Positions 11,565 to 23,045 of a DNA stretch of 64,000 nt are shown here, in pieces. The notes under the pieces are model-generated. The model had not been told where the DNA came from and did not search any database. It was given only the letters and a program-made list of their open reading frames with translations. Origin of the DNA: Elmis aenea (Eukaryota > Arthropoda > Insecta > Coleoptera > Elmidae); assembly GCA_947652605.1 (NCBI GenBank), contig OX393583.1, positions 7,233,222-7,297,221 on the forward strand, given 5' to 3'. The position numbers and the translations under genes were made by a program. Within the stretch, counting starts at the first letter, position 1. Every line of letters starts with the position of its first letter.

Positions 11565-12105
11565 AAAATTACAAAACCTTCGTAACTTGTACCAAATGAG
11601 TTTAAAAAGGTTTTACACCTTGTTTTGTTTTTGTTTTCACAGCCTACTATAATTTTGTTTAAAAAAAAACCTCCGTAACTTGCGTATTATTGAAAATAAA
11701 TACATCAACCCTCATATATTTGGAATGAGAAACAAATATGGAATTTAAATAAGTCATAGCCATTATGGGTTCTATTTAAAAAATTACAACTTTATGGCAC
11801 AACTCGAATTTCGGATATTTTTTTTGAAAAATTTTCTACGCCACTGCATTCCTATCAAAAAAGTGCCTGTAGAACGTCAAAAATACTTTTGTTTATTTTC
11901 ATAAACAAGCTAAACATAGTCATGAAACGAAAAGTCGAAAAATCGAGTTATCGGTGATAAGTCGAAAACAAAGACGATAACCAATTTTAGTTTTCAACTT
12001 TAACTTTTTCTCGAAAAAATAGATCGAGGATGTGCGGTCCGTTTTTTGATACCTCTTATAGTTACCGAGATTCCCTATGAAAACATCAAAAATTGCCCAC
12101 CCTGT
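11565..12105. repeat. half copy of a type-C foldback element
   Basis: Matches the right half of the element at 13071-14294: a CCTTCGTAACTTGTACCAAATGAG-like block near 11577, GGTTTTACACCTTG near 11608, CACAGCCTACTAT near 11638, ATATTTGGAATGAGAA near 11716. It ends with CCACCCTG followed by TA at 12106. It diverges in the last 150 bases, so it is a related subfamily rather than an identical copy. The left arm is absent. Confidence 0.65.
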
Positions 12106-13070
12106 ACAAAAAAAAAACTAAAAATTTTCTTAAAATAGAATTGTGGCGCTTAATTTTAAAATCTGTTTGAACCTAGGACTTGGGTCCTCCTAAACCACTG
12201 GCCCCAGCATTAGCCCAAAACAAAATATTTCAAAGATGATGCAAATTTTTCGGATTACATGAAAGAACCTGATTAAAAAAAAATCATCTTAAAAGAATTT
12301 TTCTCCGATAATCTTTTTAATATTTCACTTAGCTCCTATGAATCAAACATCATCGTACTCACGATAAATTTTCCGAATATTAATCAAACTTCGCCGGCTC
12401 CGAATGTGTCGTACGTGAAAAAGAGTCGATTGCCTCCGGAGAGAAAAATAATATCGCGCATAAACGACAACGAAAAGGCGTTAAAACAACTTCGGTTCCT
12501 GCTAACACGTTCACGAACGCGGTTTTAAAATAGGAAAAGGAATTTGAGTGGCTGATTGAACGGGTGACGACGTTGTAGGCACGAAAGAAACGGGGACGCC
12601 ATCTAGAAAACGAGTGTAAAGCTTGAATTGGCCTTCTGTACAGTCTCGAGTGCTTCATTTTAAGCTAATGCGTTACCTTTTTGCTTGCAAACAAAACTCT
12701 CCTTTTGTGCTTTGACTGCTCAGTGTTAATATTTTGCAAATACTTGTGTTACACTACGTGCTACCGAGGGCGAGGAATTAGGATTTTATGTCCTAAGTTT
12801 TGTTCATTATCCTTCATAACGTGTCCTTTTTGTTTAAGAGCGTGTGGGTCGTATTCGCGTACCTCTTTCAACTAGAAGAGGTGATTTAGTTGAAGGATAC
12901 TCTGGGGAGCGCAATTTTAACGCCATTTCTGGGGGTGTTACTACATAATATACAGATTACTAGCTTTAAATTTGGCTTTCCTTGTTACAAATCATAGAAA
13001 TATTAAAAAGTGACTTCGAAAAGCAAAGTTAGTCAGTCATAATTATTAGTTACATAGAACTTATATTGTA
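12106..13070. other. no gene seen
   Basis: Contains a relatively GC-rich tract at 12380-12660 with ORFs on both strands (92 codons minus, 64 codons plus), none recognisable. It could be single-copy regulatory or exon-adjacent sequence, but nothing proves it. Confidence 0.4.
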
Positions 13071-14294
13071 CAGGGTGGTCCAAATTCGATGGGATTGCAT
13101 GGGTATCTCGGTTAATGTTTAAGATAGAGAAACGGTTAAATTACCAAAAATGTGCAGTTTTTTGAGACAAACTCAGAACCGTTTTCAAAAATATTCTATC
13201 ATTTCCGGTTTTCGAGTTATCGAATAAAAAGTGTTTTTTTGTCATATTAATAATGTGTCATATCTCCGTTATTGTTGTAAACATCGAAAATATTTATCAA
13301 GGTTATTTTTAGATATTTTTATGCTTAATTTGATTATCCTTTAAAAAAAAATTTTACGCTCGCCGGTAAAAAGTTATGACACAAACTTACCTTTTTTTAA
13401 ATGGAAACGATAGTTGGCTATGACCTATTTAAATTCCTCATTTTTTTCTCATTCCAAATATATAAGGGTCGATGTATTTATTTTTAATAATACGCAAGTT
13501 ATGAAGGTTTTTTAAGTTTTTTTTCTAAGAAAATCATAGTAGGCTATGAAAACAAAAACCAAACAAGGTGTAAAACCTTACAAAACTCATGTGGTACAAG
13601 TTACCAAGGTTTTTTAATTTGTTGTGGAGATAAACATTGTGAATATTTGAAAATAAGAAAACAACGATATAGTCGGTATCAGCAGTAATGTAGGATATTG
13701 TTGTTTATCTTATGTTCAAAAAATTTCGTATTTATCTCAATAAAAAGTTAAAAAACCTTGGTAACTTGTACCACATGAGTTTTATAAGGTTTTACACCTT
13801 GTTTATTTTTTGTTTTCACAGCCTACTATGATTTTCTTTAAAAAAAAAACTAAAAAACCTTCATAACTTGCGTATTGTTGAAAATAAATACATCGACCCT
13901 TATATATTTGGAATGAGAAAAAAATGAGGAATTTAAATAGGTCATAGCCAACTATCGTTTCCATTTAAAAAAAGGTAAGTTTGTGTCATAACTTTTTAAC
14001 GGCGAGCGTAAAAATATTTTTTTTAGTATAATCAAATTAAACATAAAAATATCCAAAAATAATCTTAATAAATATTTTTGATATTTACAACAATAACGGA
14101 GATATGACACATTATTAATATGACAAAAAAACACTTTTTATTCGATAACTCGAAAACCGGAAATGATAAAATATTTTTGAAAACGGTTCTGAGTTTGTCT
14201 CAAAAAACTGCACATTTTTGGTAATTTAACCGTTTTTCTATCTTAAATATTAACCGAGATACCAATGCAATCCCATCGAATTTGGACCACCCTG
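13071..14294. mobile_element. 1.22-kb CAGGGTG foldback element, type C
   Basis: The left arm starts CAGGGTGGTCCAAATTCGA; the right arm ends TCGAATTTGGACCACCCTG. Both are bordered by TA (13069-13070, 14295-14296). The arms pair over several hundred bases: ATGTGTCATATCTCCG near 13254 against CGGAGATATGACACAT near 14098, and CACAGCCTACTATGATTTTC near 13819 against its complement near 13530. The central axis is near 13670-13700. Small ORFs here are palindrome mirror images. Confidence 0.8.
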
Positions 14295-14760
14295 TACAAG
14301 GGTTGCTTTGCACCCGGGCGCAGTCAATCAGGGGGCGCATGCATCGAAATAAAATTGTGCCTTTATATGCAAAAGAGAAAGGAGGCCGAAGGAATGCAGC
14401 GGGGTTTTCCTCAAAAATAATTTGCTTCAATACGATACGCGCTGTATAAAAGAAATAGCACTTGCACTCACAAGCACTAAGAGGAAGGTACCGACTAAAA
14501 ATCACCTCCAAAGAGAAGGGCACTTAGCTATTCTCAACGAGATCGACACGCATCCGACATTAAATATGATCTCGGATAGAATAAACAGGACGCTAGCCAT
14601 TGAGAAAACCTTTGGAATCATAATTCCAACACGGGACCAATGGGAACAGTATGGATTTAGGGCGCCAGAAATGAGTTCGCACCCCGGTGATTAATACTAA
14701 CGGCGCGCCATTGTCTCCGGCATTTTTTAAATCTTTTCAATCATTTGAAAACGAGTTCTT
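14295..14760. other. no recognisable gene
   Basis: A 90-codon plus-strand ORF at 14422-14694 lies here and overlaps a 107-codon minus-strand ORF. Neither has a domain I recognise. The plus-strand frame has a start and even codon use, but no supporting context. Confidence 0.3.
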
Positions 14761-15003
14761 TAATTTTGGCAACAAAAAAAGTCACAAGGAACCAAGTCAG
14801 GTGAACATGGAGGGTGAGGAAGGTGGGGGACTTTGTTTGTTTGCCAAATACTGCCTAACCAGAAGGAAGAGTACGACGTCTTGGTATGATATTTCTAGTT
14901 TTTCTGCAACCTATCTAACAGTTAGTTGCCGGTTGGCGCGAATCAGTTTAAGAACTTTTTCGTCTGCATTAGAAGTTTCATCACTTGGAGTTCATAACTG
15001 GAG
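14761..15003 (-). pseudogene. mariner-type transposase relic with internal deletion
   Basis: Reading leftwards, one frame gives TSNADEKVLKLIRANRQLT, a stop, then VAEKLEISYQDV. This is the helix-turn-helix DNA-binding region of a mariner-type transposase ('LI.ENRRLTIREVAEELGIS' in relatives). Next comes QYLANKQSP and, after a frameshift, HPPCSPDLVPCDFF, the motif holding the third catalytic aspartate. The ~150 residues normally between these parts are missing, so the binding region is fused directly to the end of the catalytic domain. The copy cannot be active. No inverted ends were located. Confidence 0.6.
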
Positions 15004-15825
15004 TTTTTTTTTCTTTAAAGCGTTTAAACCACCCAAAACAATAAAATATATGCAAAAGTTTGAACACACTAGCGCACTAACAATATTATCATAATCTTGT
15101 ACTTATATTTTTATTGCCTAAATTATGTTCAAGCTGTTTCCATGTACCTACATATATTTCAAATTTAAAGTACGTTACTTAAAATGAATCCCATCCTGTT
15201 GGAGTATGTGTTTAAGGGCACTAGCTATCATATACACAATATCGTTTATATTTTACAGAACTTAGCAATTTGATGTCGAACAAACAGCAAAGGAAAACAC
15301 TGCAACTGCATTTAATTTGCAACCTGTTTAAAAACAGCAGTCATGCGGTACTTGGCGAAACATTTCCAACAGGTAATTAACAAAAAGGGTCGCACAAAGA
15401 TGTAGAATGTCCCCATCAATTAACCCCGGGTCCACTAGCGAAGAAATATTTATTTGCAAACATTAATTATACCTAGTAGCGTCCTTTGCAGTGTGCAGAT
15501 TCTCAATTAATGTAATTAATTTTATATGACACAGCGTGTAGCAAGGAAGGTTGCGATTTTTGCTTCGTTAAACTGTTTTAAAACGACACGTGACACGTTT
15601 GCTTAATTTAATACAATGTTAATCTGAAAAATCGTTGTCCGATTACAACAAAAATCGATGAAGTGTAGGGTTGCCCGGTCTTGTTTGTAGCATATTACCC
15701 AAACATCTTACAGACAAACATAGATATGTAGGTGCTTGCATCATCAAAACGTTTTAATTCATTAAAACAAACATATAATGACTATTATTATGAATGAACT
15801 TTAAACAAAATTTAGTTATTAGACA
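15004..15825. other. no gene seen
   Basis: Single-copy-looking AT-rich DNA. No ORF above background and no repeat arms. Confidence 0.45.
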
Positions 15826-16012
15826 CATGGGACTTGCATCAAACGAAAGATAATTCTTTACGCAAAAATATTATTACGCTTAAAGACTATTTTACGCTCA
15901 ATGGTCTAACAGACCCGTTGGGTACGAGCGCGCAGCACGAGTAGAACGAATATTGATTTATTCGGTTTTAAAGAGCAATAACGAGTGTTGTAAATAAAAA
16001 TTTGAGCGAATG
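15826..16012. repeat. dispersed repeat, copy 1
   Basis: Shares blocks with 60155-60312 in the same order: TTACGCTTAAAGACT, GAGCGCGCAGC, ATTGATTTATTCG, GCAATAACGAGTGTTG, TAAATAAAAATTTGAG. Roughly 85 per cent identity by eye. No ORF. Element class unknown. Confidence 0.65.
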
Positions 16013-16061
16013 GATTGTTCATCGACCCGCTTAGTTATAATCGATATATCTCAGGAACATA

Positions 16062-16145
16062 GAGACATGGAACGTGCACCAAACGAAAGGTAATTTTTTG
16101 CGCAAAGAAAATTTTACGCGCAAAGAGAATTCTACGCGCAAGGCG
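16062..16145. repeat. short tandem array of ~18-bp units
   Basis: Three degenerate direct repeats of a TTTTACGCGCAAAGA-like unit run from about 16097 to 16140. They are preceded by GACATGGAACGTGCACCAAACG, a second version of the GACACATGGGACTTGC segment at 15821. This appears to be part of the same dispersed repeat as 15826-16012. Confidence 0.5.
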
Positions 16146-16976
16146 GGGGCTAGCGGTGGAGGAGCCCCGAAGAGGCTACGAAATCGCTAGTTAATAGCAT
16201 ATTAAAACAATTGTTTAATGAATGTATTTCAATTACTTATTTGAAATATAAATAGGATATTTAAGCACACTAAAAATCACTCATCTATGAGCAGGACTGT
16301 TTTTTTTTCAATTGGTTAAAGCGGGGTTAAAATTTGATGAGCTTAAAAGATGAAAAATTTGGAAAAATTGTTTGAATAAATGTCGATTAATTTAAAATTT
16401 GCATGTAATGTTTTAAAATATGTATTTTTCTTAAAACTGTTGACCAAATTAAAAATTATTAAAAGCCAAGGATCTGCTAGAAGGTTGTAATATTTTCTAG
16501 AACATTTGAGGAACTTAAAAATTCAAATCAGAAGAGAAAAAAACTAAAACCTACAGTTATGTATTTTGAATCAGATTGCACATAAACACAACTATACAGA
16601 ATTAACGTTAAAAATTAAGTTATCACTTATATCAGGAGTTACAAGGTTGAATAAGTGCGCCAAAGCTATTATTATTTATCATAGCATATGTTTGTTTTGA
16701 GTTTTGTCTTGCATTTTATTAAATTTTCAGAAAAATCACAGTTATAATATCAACTTTCCGTAAAATACATTGATATAATTGTATTGTTTTAAAGATATTT
16801 TGTATATTTAACACTTTTTGACCATCAGCACCTTTTATATCACAGGATCAAGAATAAAAATATTGGGTTATTCTATTTCTTTACAAAAACATCGAATCAC
16901 TGAAAGCACATTTCTATAAAATTGTAAATGTTGCAACCCGTTGCTTCACCCTGCACAAAATTTAACCAGTCACTGC
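16146..16976. other. no gene seen
   Basis: AT-rich unassigned sequence, no convincing ORF or repeat structure. Confidence 0.45.
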
Positions 16977-17687
16977 TAACAAGGAAGGAAGGGTCACGAT
17001 ATGTTGTCGCTAGAGTCTGATTAAGGCTGTGTTTATTGCATCAAAAACATCAAAACTAAATGTTTTGCAGAGCCATACGTGCCATTTCCTCCGAAAAAAT
17101 AGGAGGAAAACTGAAAAGTGGAATAATAAAGGCAATTTTTGCGATCGCGTTGGCCATGAAACCGTCAGAGATAAAATCTAAATTCTTCTATTTCCCAATG
17201 CGCGCATCCTTTGCAAGTAAAATGGTGCAAATTTTTTGAAAGAATCTTAAACCGCTCCGGAGAAAAACGCGAAAAACGGTGCCCTTGTAAAAAGGTTTCC
17301 TCTATGATAAACGCCTATGCAAGTCGCATAGATTTAGTTGTACAACTTTTTAAATCATAGCGCTTTTACAGGGGGTTTCGTTTTTGACGCTTTTCCCCGG
17401 GACCGTTCAAGATTTTTTTCAAAAACTTTGCACCATTTTACTTGCAAAGGATGCGCGCATTTGTGAATAGAAGAATTTCGATTTTATCTCTGACGGTTTC
17501 ATGGCCAACGCGATTGCAAAAATTACCTTTATTATTCAACTTTCCAGTTTTTCCCCAATTTTTCCGAAGGTAATGGCCAGTGGCACGTATAACTCTGCAA
17601 AATATTTAGTTTTGATGTTCTTGATGCAATAAACACAGCCTTGATCAGTTTCTAGCGACAACATATCGTGACCTTCCCTGGTAAGTA
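16977..17687. mobile_element. 0.71-kb foldback element, type H (GGGTCACGATATG ends)
   Basis: Arms pair over about 300 bases: GGTCACGATATGTTGTCGC near 16993 with its complement near 17655; ACATCAAAACTAAATG near 17046 with CATTTAGTTTTGATGT-like near 17605; GCGCGCATCCTTTGCAAG near 17200 with its complement near 17440. The centre is near 17330. Termini are of the AAGGGAGGGTCAC type and do not carry CAGGGTG, so this is a separate family from types B-F. A half copy lies at 21694-22193 and a solo end at 20733. Confidence 0.75.
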
Positions 17688-18590
17688 ATTAATAATTTTA
17701 CGTTTTAAATTTTTTTGTTTAGTTTTTTTTTTATACAACATAGTTGGTGATACTAAATAATCCACAATATTATAAATAGTTTAATAGCAAAAACACGCAA
17801 ACATTTTGATAAATTGTAGTGTACCTCGTTAATCATTTTAATCTGCTGGAGGAATATTGTCGTGACTGGTAAAGCATTTTTTTAAATTTCCATTATGTAA
17901 TATGCACACCAGACTATTCGCAGATATAATAGTGCTAATTTGCAATTCTGAGCCATTATATGTAAACATGTATTTCCGTTAAGACAAACTGTTTATTTTA
18001 ATGATGTAATTTTGTGTACAAATTACTCCGTTCGCCCTGAAACTTTAATATATTAGTGCGTCCAAGTTTATTCACGATATATTAATTTCAGTCGAGTGCT
18101 AACAGTGGCGGCTTCAATACAACTTTGTATGTTTGTTTGCGGAAGTAATAGCCACCTAGGGATCGATTAATTTATTTTTGTGTTATTAATTTCTGTTCGT
18201 CTGAGCGTGAATTCGACGTTTATTAATCTTTTTTGATATCAAATTGTACGCCCTGAAGAAGGAAATATACTGGGCCTGAAAAGTTTCTATGGACTTTTGC
18301 ATTTTTGTCCTATTTAATTTAAAAAAATATATATTTACAATGACGATCATAAATACACTCGGAAATAAGAGCAGTTCTGTTATAATTAGAGTAGGTAGCT
18401 TCCTCGTATTCACTTGTTATACCTACTTACGCAGGTACATAAATATTTTACAAGTTTTTTTAAAGATCGCTTATAAAGGGCTACCTCAACTTGTTTTTGC
18501 CTAGGAACCCAGAATGGGGCGAAAATTAACCTGATCGATTTGGTTTAAATTAATTCAGTTATAATATAAAATAGATTTGTAGATCTAATT
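17688..18590. other. no gene seen
   Basis: Unassigned. 18110-18240 looks single copy, with AT-rich homeodomain-type motifs. Overlapping ORFs at 18186-18413 (minus) and 18289-18504 (plus) are short and unrecognised. Confidence 0.4.
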
Positions 18591-18592
18591 TA

Positions 18593-19377
18593 CAGGATGT
18601 CCATTTTATCGTAGCAAATATGTTAAGTGGTGATAGAGAACCTTTTTGGAGGAAAAAATTTTTTAAGTAAAATTTTTTCCTAAAATCAACACTTACTTAA
18701 TTTTTTACAATTCTGCATTTAAAAGACTTTGTCGCCGAAAACATCAATCTTATCGTAAAATACCTTTAAGCTTTTTTGTAGAGCATAAAAGTCATTACAA
18801 AATTGGTTTCTGTCATTTTTTGTCTACAGACAATGGTTTAAGAGTTATAAAGCACTTCGTACAAAAAAATGTTAAAAACTTAAAAACTTTTATTGTTTCT
18901 TTGACTTTCAAAGTATTTTTAAAACGAAAGGTTGTACCAAAAAAAAAACGAACGGCCCATTCTGGATAGCAAATTTATGGGCAACAACTTTGGTCCAGTA
19001 AACGTTTGCGGAAAATTAAACCGATTTTCCGGAAAAGCTGAAAATAAGGAACAAAGTATTAAAATGAAATTGTGAGAAATAATGTTTTGCACTTAAAATT
19101 GCCATGGCATCGAAACCATTGTCTGTAGACAAAAATGACTCCAACCAATTTTGTAGAGAACTTCATGCTCTATTAAAAAGCTTAGAGGTATGTTACGATA
19201 AAATTGATATCTTCGGCGACAGAGTCTTTTAAATGCAGAAGTGTAAAAAATCAAGTAAGTGTTGATATCTGCTTAGCATTTGATTTTAGAAAAAAATTGT
19301 ACTTGAAATTGTTTTTGCTTAGAAAAAGGTCCTTTATCACCACTTAAAATATTTGCACCGATAACGGGGACACCCTG
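18593..19377. mobile_element. 0.79-kb CAGGGTG foldback element, type D
   Basis: The left end CAGGATGTCC and the right end GGGGACACCCTG are bordered by TA (18591-18592, 19378-19379). Inside, GCAAATATGTTAAGTGGTGAT near 18616 pairs with ATCACCACTTAAAATATTTGC near 19336. AAGACTTTGTCGCCGAAAAC near 18721 pairs with a complement near 19212, and ACAGACAATGGTTT near 18826 with AAACCATTGTCTGT near 19116. The axis is near 18985. It encodes nothing. Confidence 0.8.
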
Positions 19378-19379
19378 TA

Positions 19380-19845
19380 TGTATACATTTTTGGTGAGCG
19401 CAAAAAAACCCTGTATATTTTTTAAATTTTGCTAGTTTTTGCTAGTGCAGAGTGCTAAATAATACATTATCAATGTAACAAATAAACAAATTTCTACTAC
19501 CTTGTTAAAGTTTCATTACAGTGAAAATTTTTGAAAACGACGAATCGCTGAGAATTTTCACGAACACGTAAATTATATTAAAAAAGTTAGCTTTACGGTG
19601 TATTATCTAGCACAATTTTAAAATCTATTTGATGAGAAATCCGAAAATATCACAATTTACAGTCCTTTCATCAAAAATTCAAAGTTTTTAAGTCCGTTTC
19701 CGGTTGAACCGGAAGTCGTGTTACAACCTCAATACTCGCGTAGAATCCGGAACAAACGATTATGGTCAGACACCAAATTTTATTGTAATAACTTCAATGG
19801 TATTCTAGATATTTGCCTGCTTTCATACTGTTGCCCGGCACTGTT
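19380..19845. repeat. composite repeat ending in a GCCCGGCACTGT terminus
   Basis: The left part resembles the 118-680 / 53884-55702 family (CCCTGTATATTTTTTAAATTTTGC, GTGCTAAATAATA). The right part, 19690-19845, matches 47560-47737 and the complement of 59995-60115: CGGTTGAACCGGAAGTCGT, TGGTCAGACACCAAATTT, TGTTGCCCGGCACTGT. On the other strand the end reads ACAGTGCCGGGCAA, which resembles Tc1-type termini. Confidence 0.6.
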
Positions 19846-20732
19846 TATTTAAATATTTAATAAAAATTTCCATTATTATTGAAAAATAAATATAGGACGA
19901 GAGTTTGGATGTTTTTCGACAAGAAATTCTTCTTATACATAGAAGAGAGTGATCATTTAACTAAAATTACTTATGCATATTTCAAAAATATACTCCTATT
20001 AGTTACTTGAAGGTAGCTTGGAATATTTCTCCAATTCCAAGTAGTATTATTTTTAAATTGTTATTTATTGTGCCTAAATCTATTTACTTGCTCACTATTT
20101 TTAAGTGTCCACGACTAACGAATTTGTGAACTTTAGTGGAGAATTCTTTTTTTATGTGCAAACTAATTTAATGCGGCCATATTGTTATTCTTGCATTAAT
20201 TTTAATGGCTACGCTCTGCAAATTTAATATGAGGCGAACGAAACAAGCCTCGATAAACAATTTTATTATTCAATTAAAGGCGATAGAATTCATTTATCGG
20301 AAAATGGGGAAGTATATGAGGTAATTAGAAGATAAGAAAGTTAATATTGCGGTTAAGAACGCCAGTTTTATACGCGTGGCGATAAAAAACACATTATTAG
20401 GAATTCATTATCAGGCGGGAAAGACTAACGTGAAATTTATTCCTTTTTTTTATGCAGCCTCATGCTGTTTGCTTGGAAAATGTTTTGCAATTTTAACGAA
20501 TTTTTTGCTTTACTTTGTAGCAGAGGAAAAGTAATGTAGTGGAAGGTGGTTTTTGGAAAAGGCGTCGGATGTACTCATTAGATTTGAACTTGGAATCCAG
20601 TCCTAGGGTGACCAACTCTTGATCAACCGATTTCGGGACAATGATTTTAAAAAATCGGGGTACAACCAAAATTATATTTTTTTTTTAAACACCAAACGAG
20701 AGAGTTGGTTGTACTTCTCAAGTACTCACCAG
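19846..20732. other. no gene; possible single-copy non-coding tract
   Basis: 20150-20440 lacks any repeat signature and has several ATTAATT/CAATTA-type motifs. No ORF. It is a candidate for conserved non-coding DNA, but this cannot be judged without comparison. Confidence 0.35.
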
Positions 20733-20770
20733 GGAGGGTCACGATAGGTATGTTGTCGCTATGTATCGCA
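20733..20770. repeat. solo terminus of the type-H element
   Basis: AGGGAGGGTCACGATA followed by TATGTTGTCGC matches the ends of the elements at 16977 and 21694, then unrelated sequence follows. It is a truncated end or a recombined remnant. Confidence 0.55.
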
Positions 20771-21693
20771 AATGAAAGAATGATGGGCGGATGGTCCAAA
20801 AAAAAATTGTTTATTTTAGTGTAATTTTAAATATAGGTAATTCGATTTGATAAAACTTGATAGCAAAGTTTTGATTGCCTGTATAACTATTTCACTGTTT
20901 AAAAATTTAATTAGTTTTCAATACTAAAAGACAACAATTAGATGAAGCAAATTACCTGAGTGTAACTTTATAATGCTCTATTAATTTTGGATTAGAGCAA
21001 CTCGCAATGAAGTGATTAAGAGATAGGAACTCCCAGGTACCATAAAACCCCAATCTCATTAAATTTTAACTATTCCTAAATCCCATGCTAAGTATGCCAT
21101 ATAAGGGGAACGAAACAATTTCAATTCGCTTGTTTTAAGCTCAATTTATTATTTCACGTGAAATTTTAAAAGGTTTCCAATCCCACTTAATACCGTAAGT
21201 TACGAAAGTCTAGAGATCACGACTTTGTCACGTTCGGAACTTTGCTCTCGGCGACGCCGTTGTTATAATAAATTTTGAGATACCTCAACGATAAAAGCTG
21301 ATGTGTAAGTTATAAATAAAATAGCGGAGTACGCAAATTGTATTGGAACAAGTCGCGACTCGGTCTGTTTGAATTGGAGGACACTTAACAACCGCGAAAA
21401 GAAGTCGAACTGCATATATCTGGGGAGAAGAGACGAAACTTAAATGAAAATCGATACTCGTTTTACAATAAAATATTTAGTGTGTCGTTATTCTCGCGCT
21501 ATAATCGCAAATGTTGCTTTTTATTATTTGTATGGTAACACTTCGGAGGAACACTGAAGAAGCAAGGTTTGAAACAATCGACAAAACAAAAATTCAGTGC
21601 AAAGAAAGTCGTGTACTTTCTTGAAATAATGTTTATCCGCGTTTGATCTTAAAGTATGTTGAAGATTTTGCAAGTATGGGACATGAAGACGTA

Positions 21694-22193
21694 CTGACAA
21701 GGGAGGATCACAATATGTTGTCGCTAGAATCTGATCAAGGCTGTGTTTTTTGCATAAAGAACATCAAAACTAAATGTTTTGCAGAGTAATGGGGGTCATA
21801 CACGTTCCGGTATACCTGTCAGGTTTGCCTGCTTGCAGGTATACCGGAGCGTGTGTGTTACATAACTGCACAGGCAATGTTACCAAAACTGTTTAGGTAA
21901 ACCTGAATATTTTTTATTGTTCAGGCAAACCTGACAAGTATACCGGAACGTGTATGACCCCCATTATACGTGCCAATGGCCATTTCCTTCGGAAAAAACT
22001 GAAAGGTTGAATAACAGAGGTAATTTTTGCGATCGCGTTGGCTATGAAACCGTCAGAGATAAAATCGAAATTCTTATATTTACCAATGCGCGCATCCCTT
22101 GCAAGTAAATTGGTGCAAGTTTTTTGAAAAAATCTTAAAACGGTTCCGGAGAAAAACGCGAAAAACGAGGCGCTTGTGACCCTCCCTTGTCAG
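21694..22193. mobile_element. type-H element, single-armed copy
   Basis: The ends are inverted: CTGACAAGGGAGGATCAC on the left, complement of CTGACAAGGGAGGGTCAC on the right. The body matches one arm of 16977-17687 (ATGTTTTGCAGAG near 21774, GCGATCGCGTTGGC near 22030, GCGCGCATCC near 22090). The second arm is essentially missing. A 176-bp miniature element is inserted within it at 21789. Confidence 0.7.
21789..21964. mobile_element. 176-bp TA-flanked palindromic MITE
   Basis: Terminal inverted repeats ATGGGGGTCATACACGTTCC and GGAACGTGTATGACCCCCAT are bordered by TA (21787-21788, 21965-21966). It interrupts a GCAGAG...TACGTGCC sequence that is nearly continuous in the type-H copy at 17070-17090. 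Two further GGTATACC-type inverted segments occur inside, near 21810 and 21830. It inserted after the host element. Confidence 0.8.
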
Positions 22194-22719
22194 CTGTTGT
22201 ATTTTTTTTTCATTCTTACCAAATCTATCTAATAACTATACGATTAAACTTTATATCTACTCCACGAAAAAAAAAACAAGTTAAGCACTGTTAGATACAT
22301 CCGTTGATTCACCAAGACAAAGAGAATAAGATAAAATTTATTAGCAGTATATTTAAGAGTTAATATTACCGTTTCTGCCATTTCATCAATTAATCTTGTC
22401 ACAGTAAATCGTAAAAAAAAGCAGATTGCACAGGCCTGACATACAGGGTAGGTCAAAAGTTCATAAACATTACTATTAGGGCGTAAACAGAACTCATACG
22501 AAAGAGTAATACAAAAAAAATTATCATGAAAGTGGTGTTTTGTTCTTTTGTTTCGAGAATTTAAGGGTTTGCATTTCAGTCGATTTAAAAATAATACGGT
22601 TTTACTCCTTAGCTCACCCAGTGTTTAAATAGACTACAAGTAATGGACCATTTCCGTTATAAATGATTTTGCAATGTCACTTACTAAAGAATTTTTAATT
22701 GGCCAAAGCATAATAATAT
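22194..22719. other. no gene; contains a solo CAGGGTAGGTC end
   Basis: A TACAGGGTAGGTC end at 22443 looks like a truncated CAGGGTG-class terminus. The 70-codon minus ORF at 22244-22456 is not recognised. Confidence 0.4.
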
Positions 22720-23045
22720 TTTAAAACATGAACTGCAAATTGTCTAGAAATGAGCCATTTATTTTAAAGGTGGCATAAGTCGCTCTTGCAAAAATGAGTT
22801 GAAGCTGTTTACGATTACAAAAACGTATGATATTTTCATCTTTAAACATTTTACTTGCAATTTCTTTCAAAATCATTACTATCTTCGTCAATAGAAATTT
22901 TATTGTTAAGCAGAAGTGCAAATACATTTATTTTCAAAATGGCATGACGATGGATTTGCTTCCCTATACACCCCCCCAATTTACCACAGCCATTTTAATA
23001 ATTTAAAACAAAGTGAAATGTCCAAAGACTTCATCACTCCTATTA
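22720..23045. repeat. dispersed repeat, inverse copy of 34840-35065
   Basis: The complement of 22855-23040 matches 34850-35065 block by block: GTGATGAAGTCTT, CACTTTGTTTTA, GGTAAATTGGGGG, GGGAAGCAAATCCATC, CAATAAAAT, ATTGACGAA, AGTAATGATTTT. No protein homology was recognised. Element class unknown. Confidence 0.65.

Noticed and set aside
14422..14694. 90-codon plus-strand ORF as a host exon
   Set aside because: No recognisable domain, splice context or homology; it lies between a foldback element and a mariner relic.
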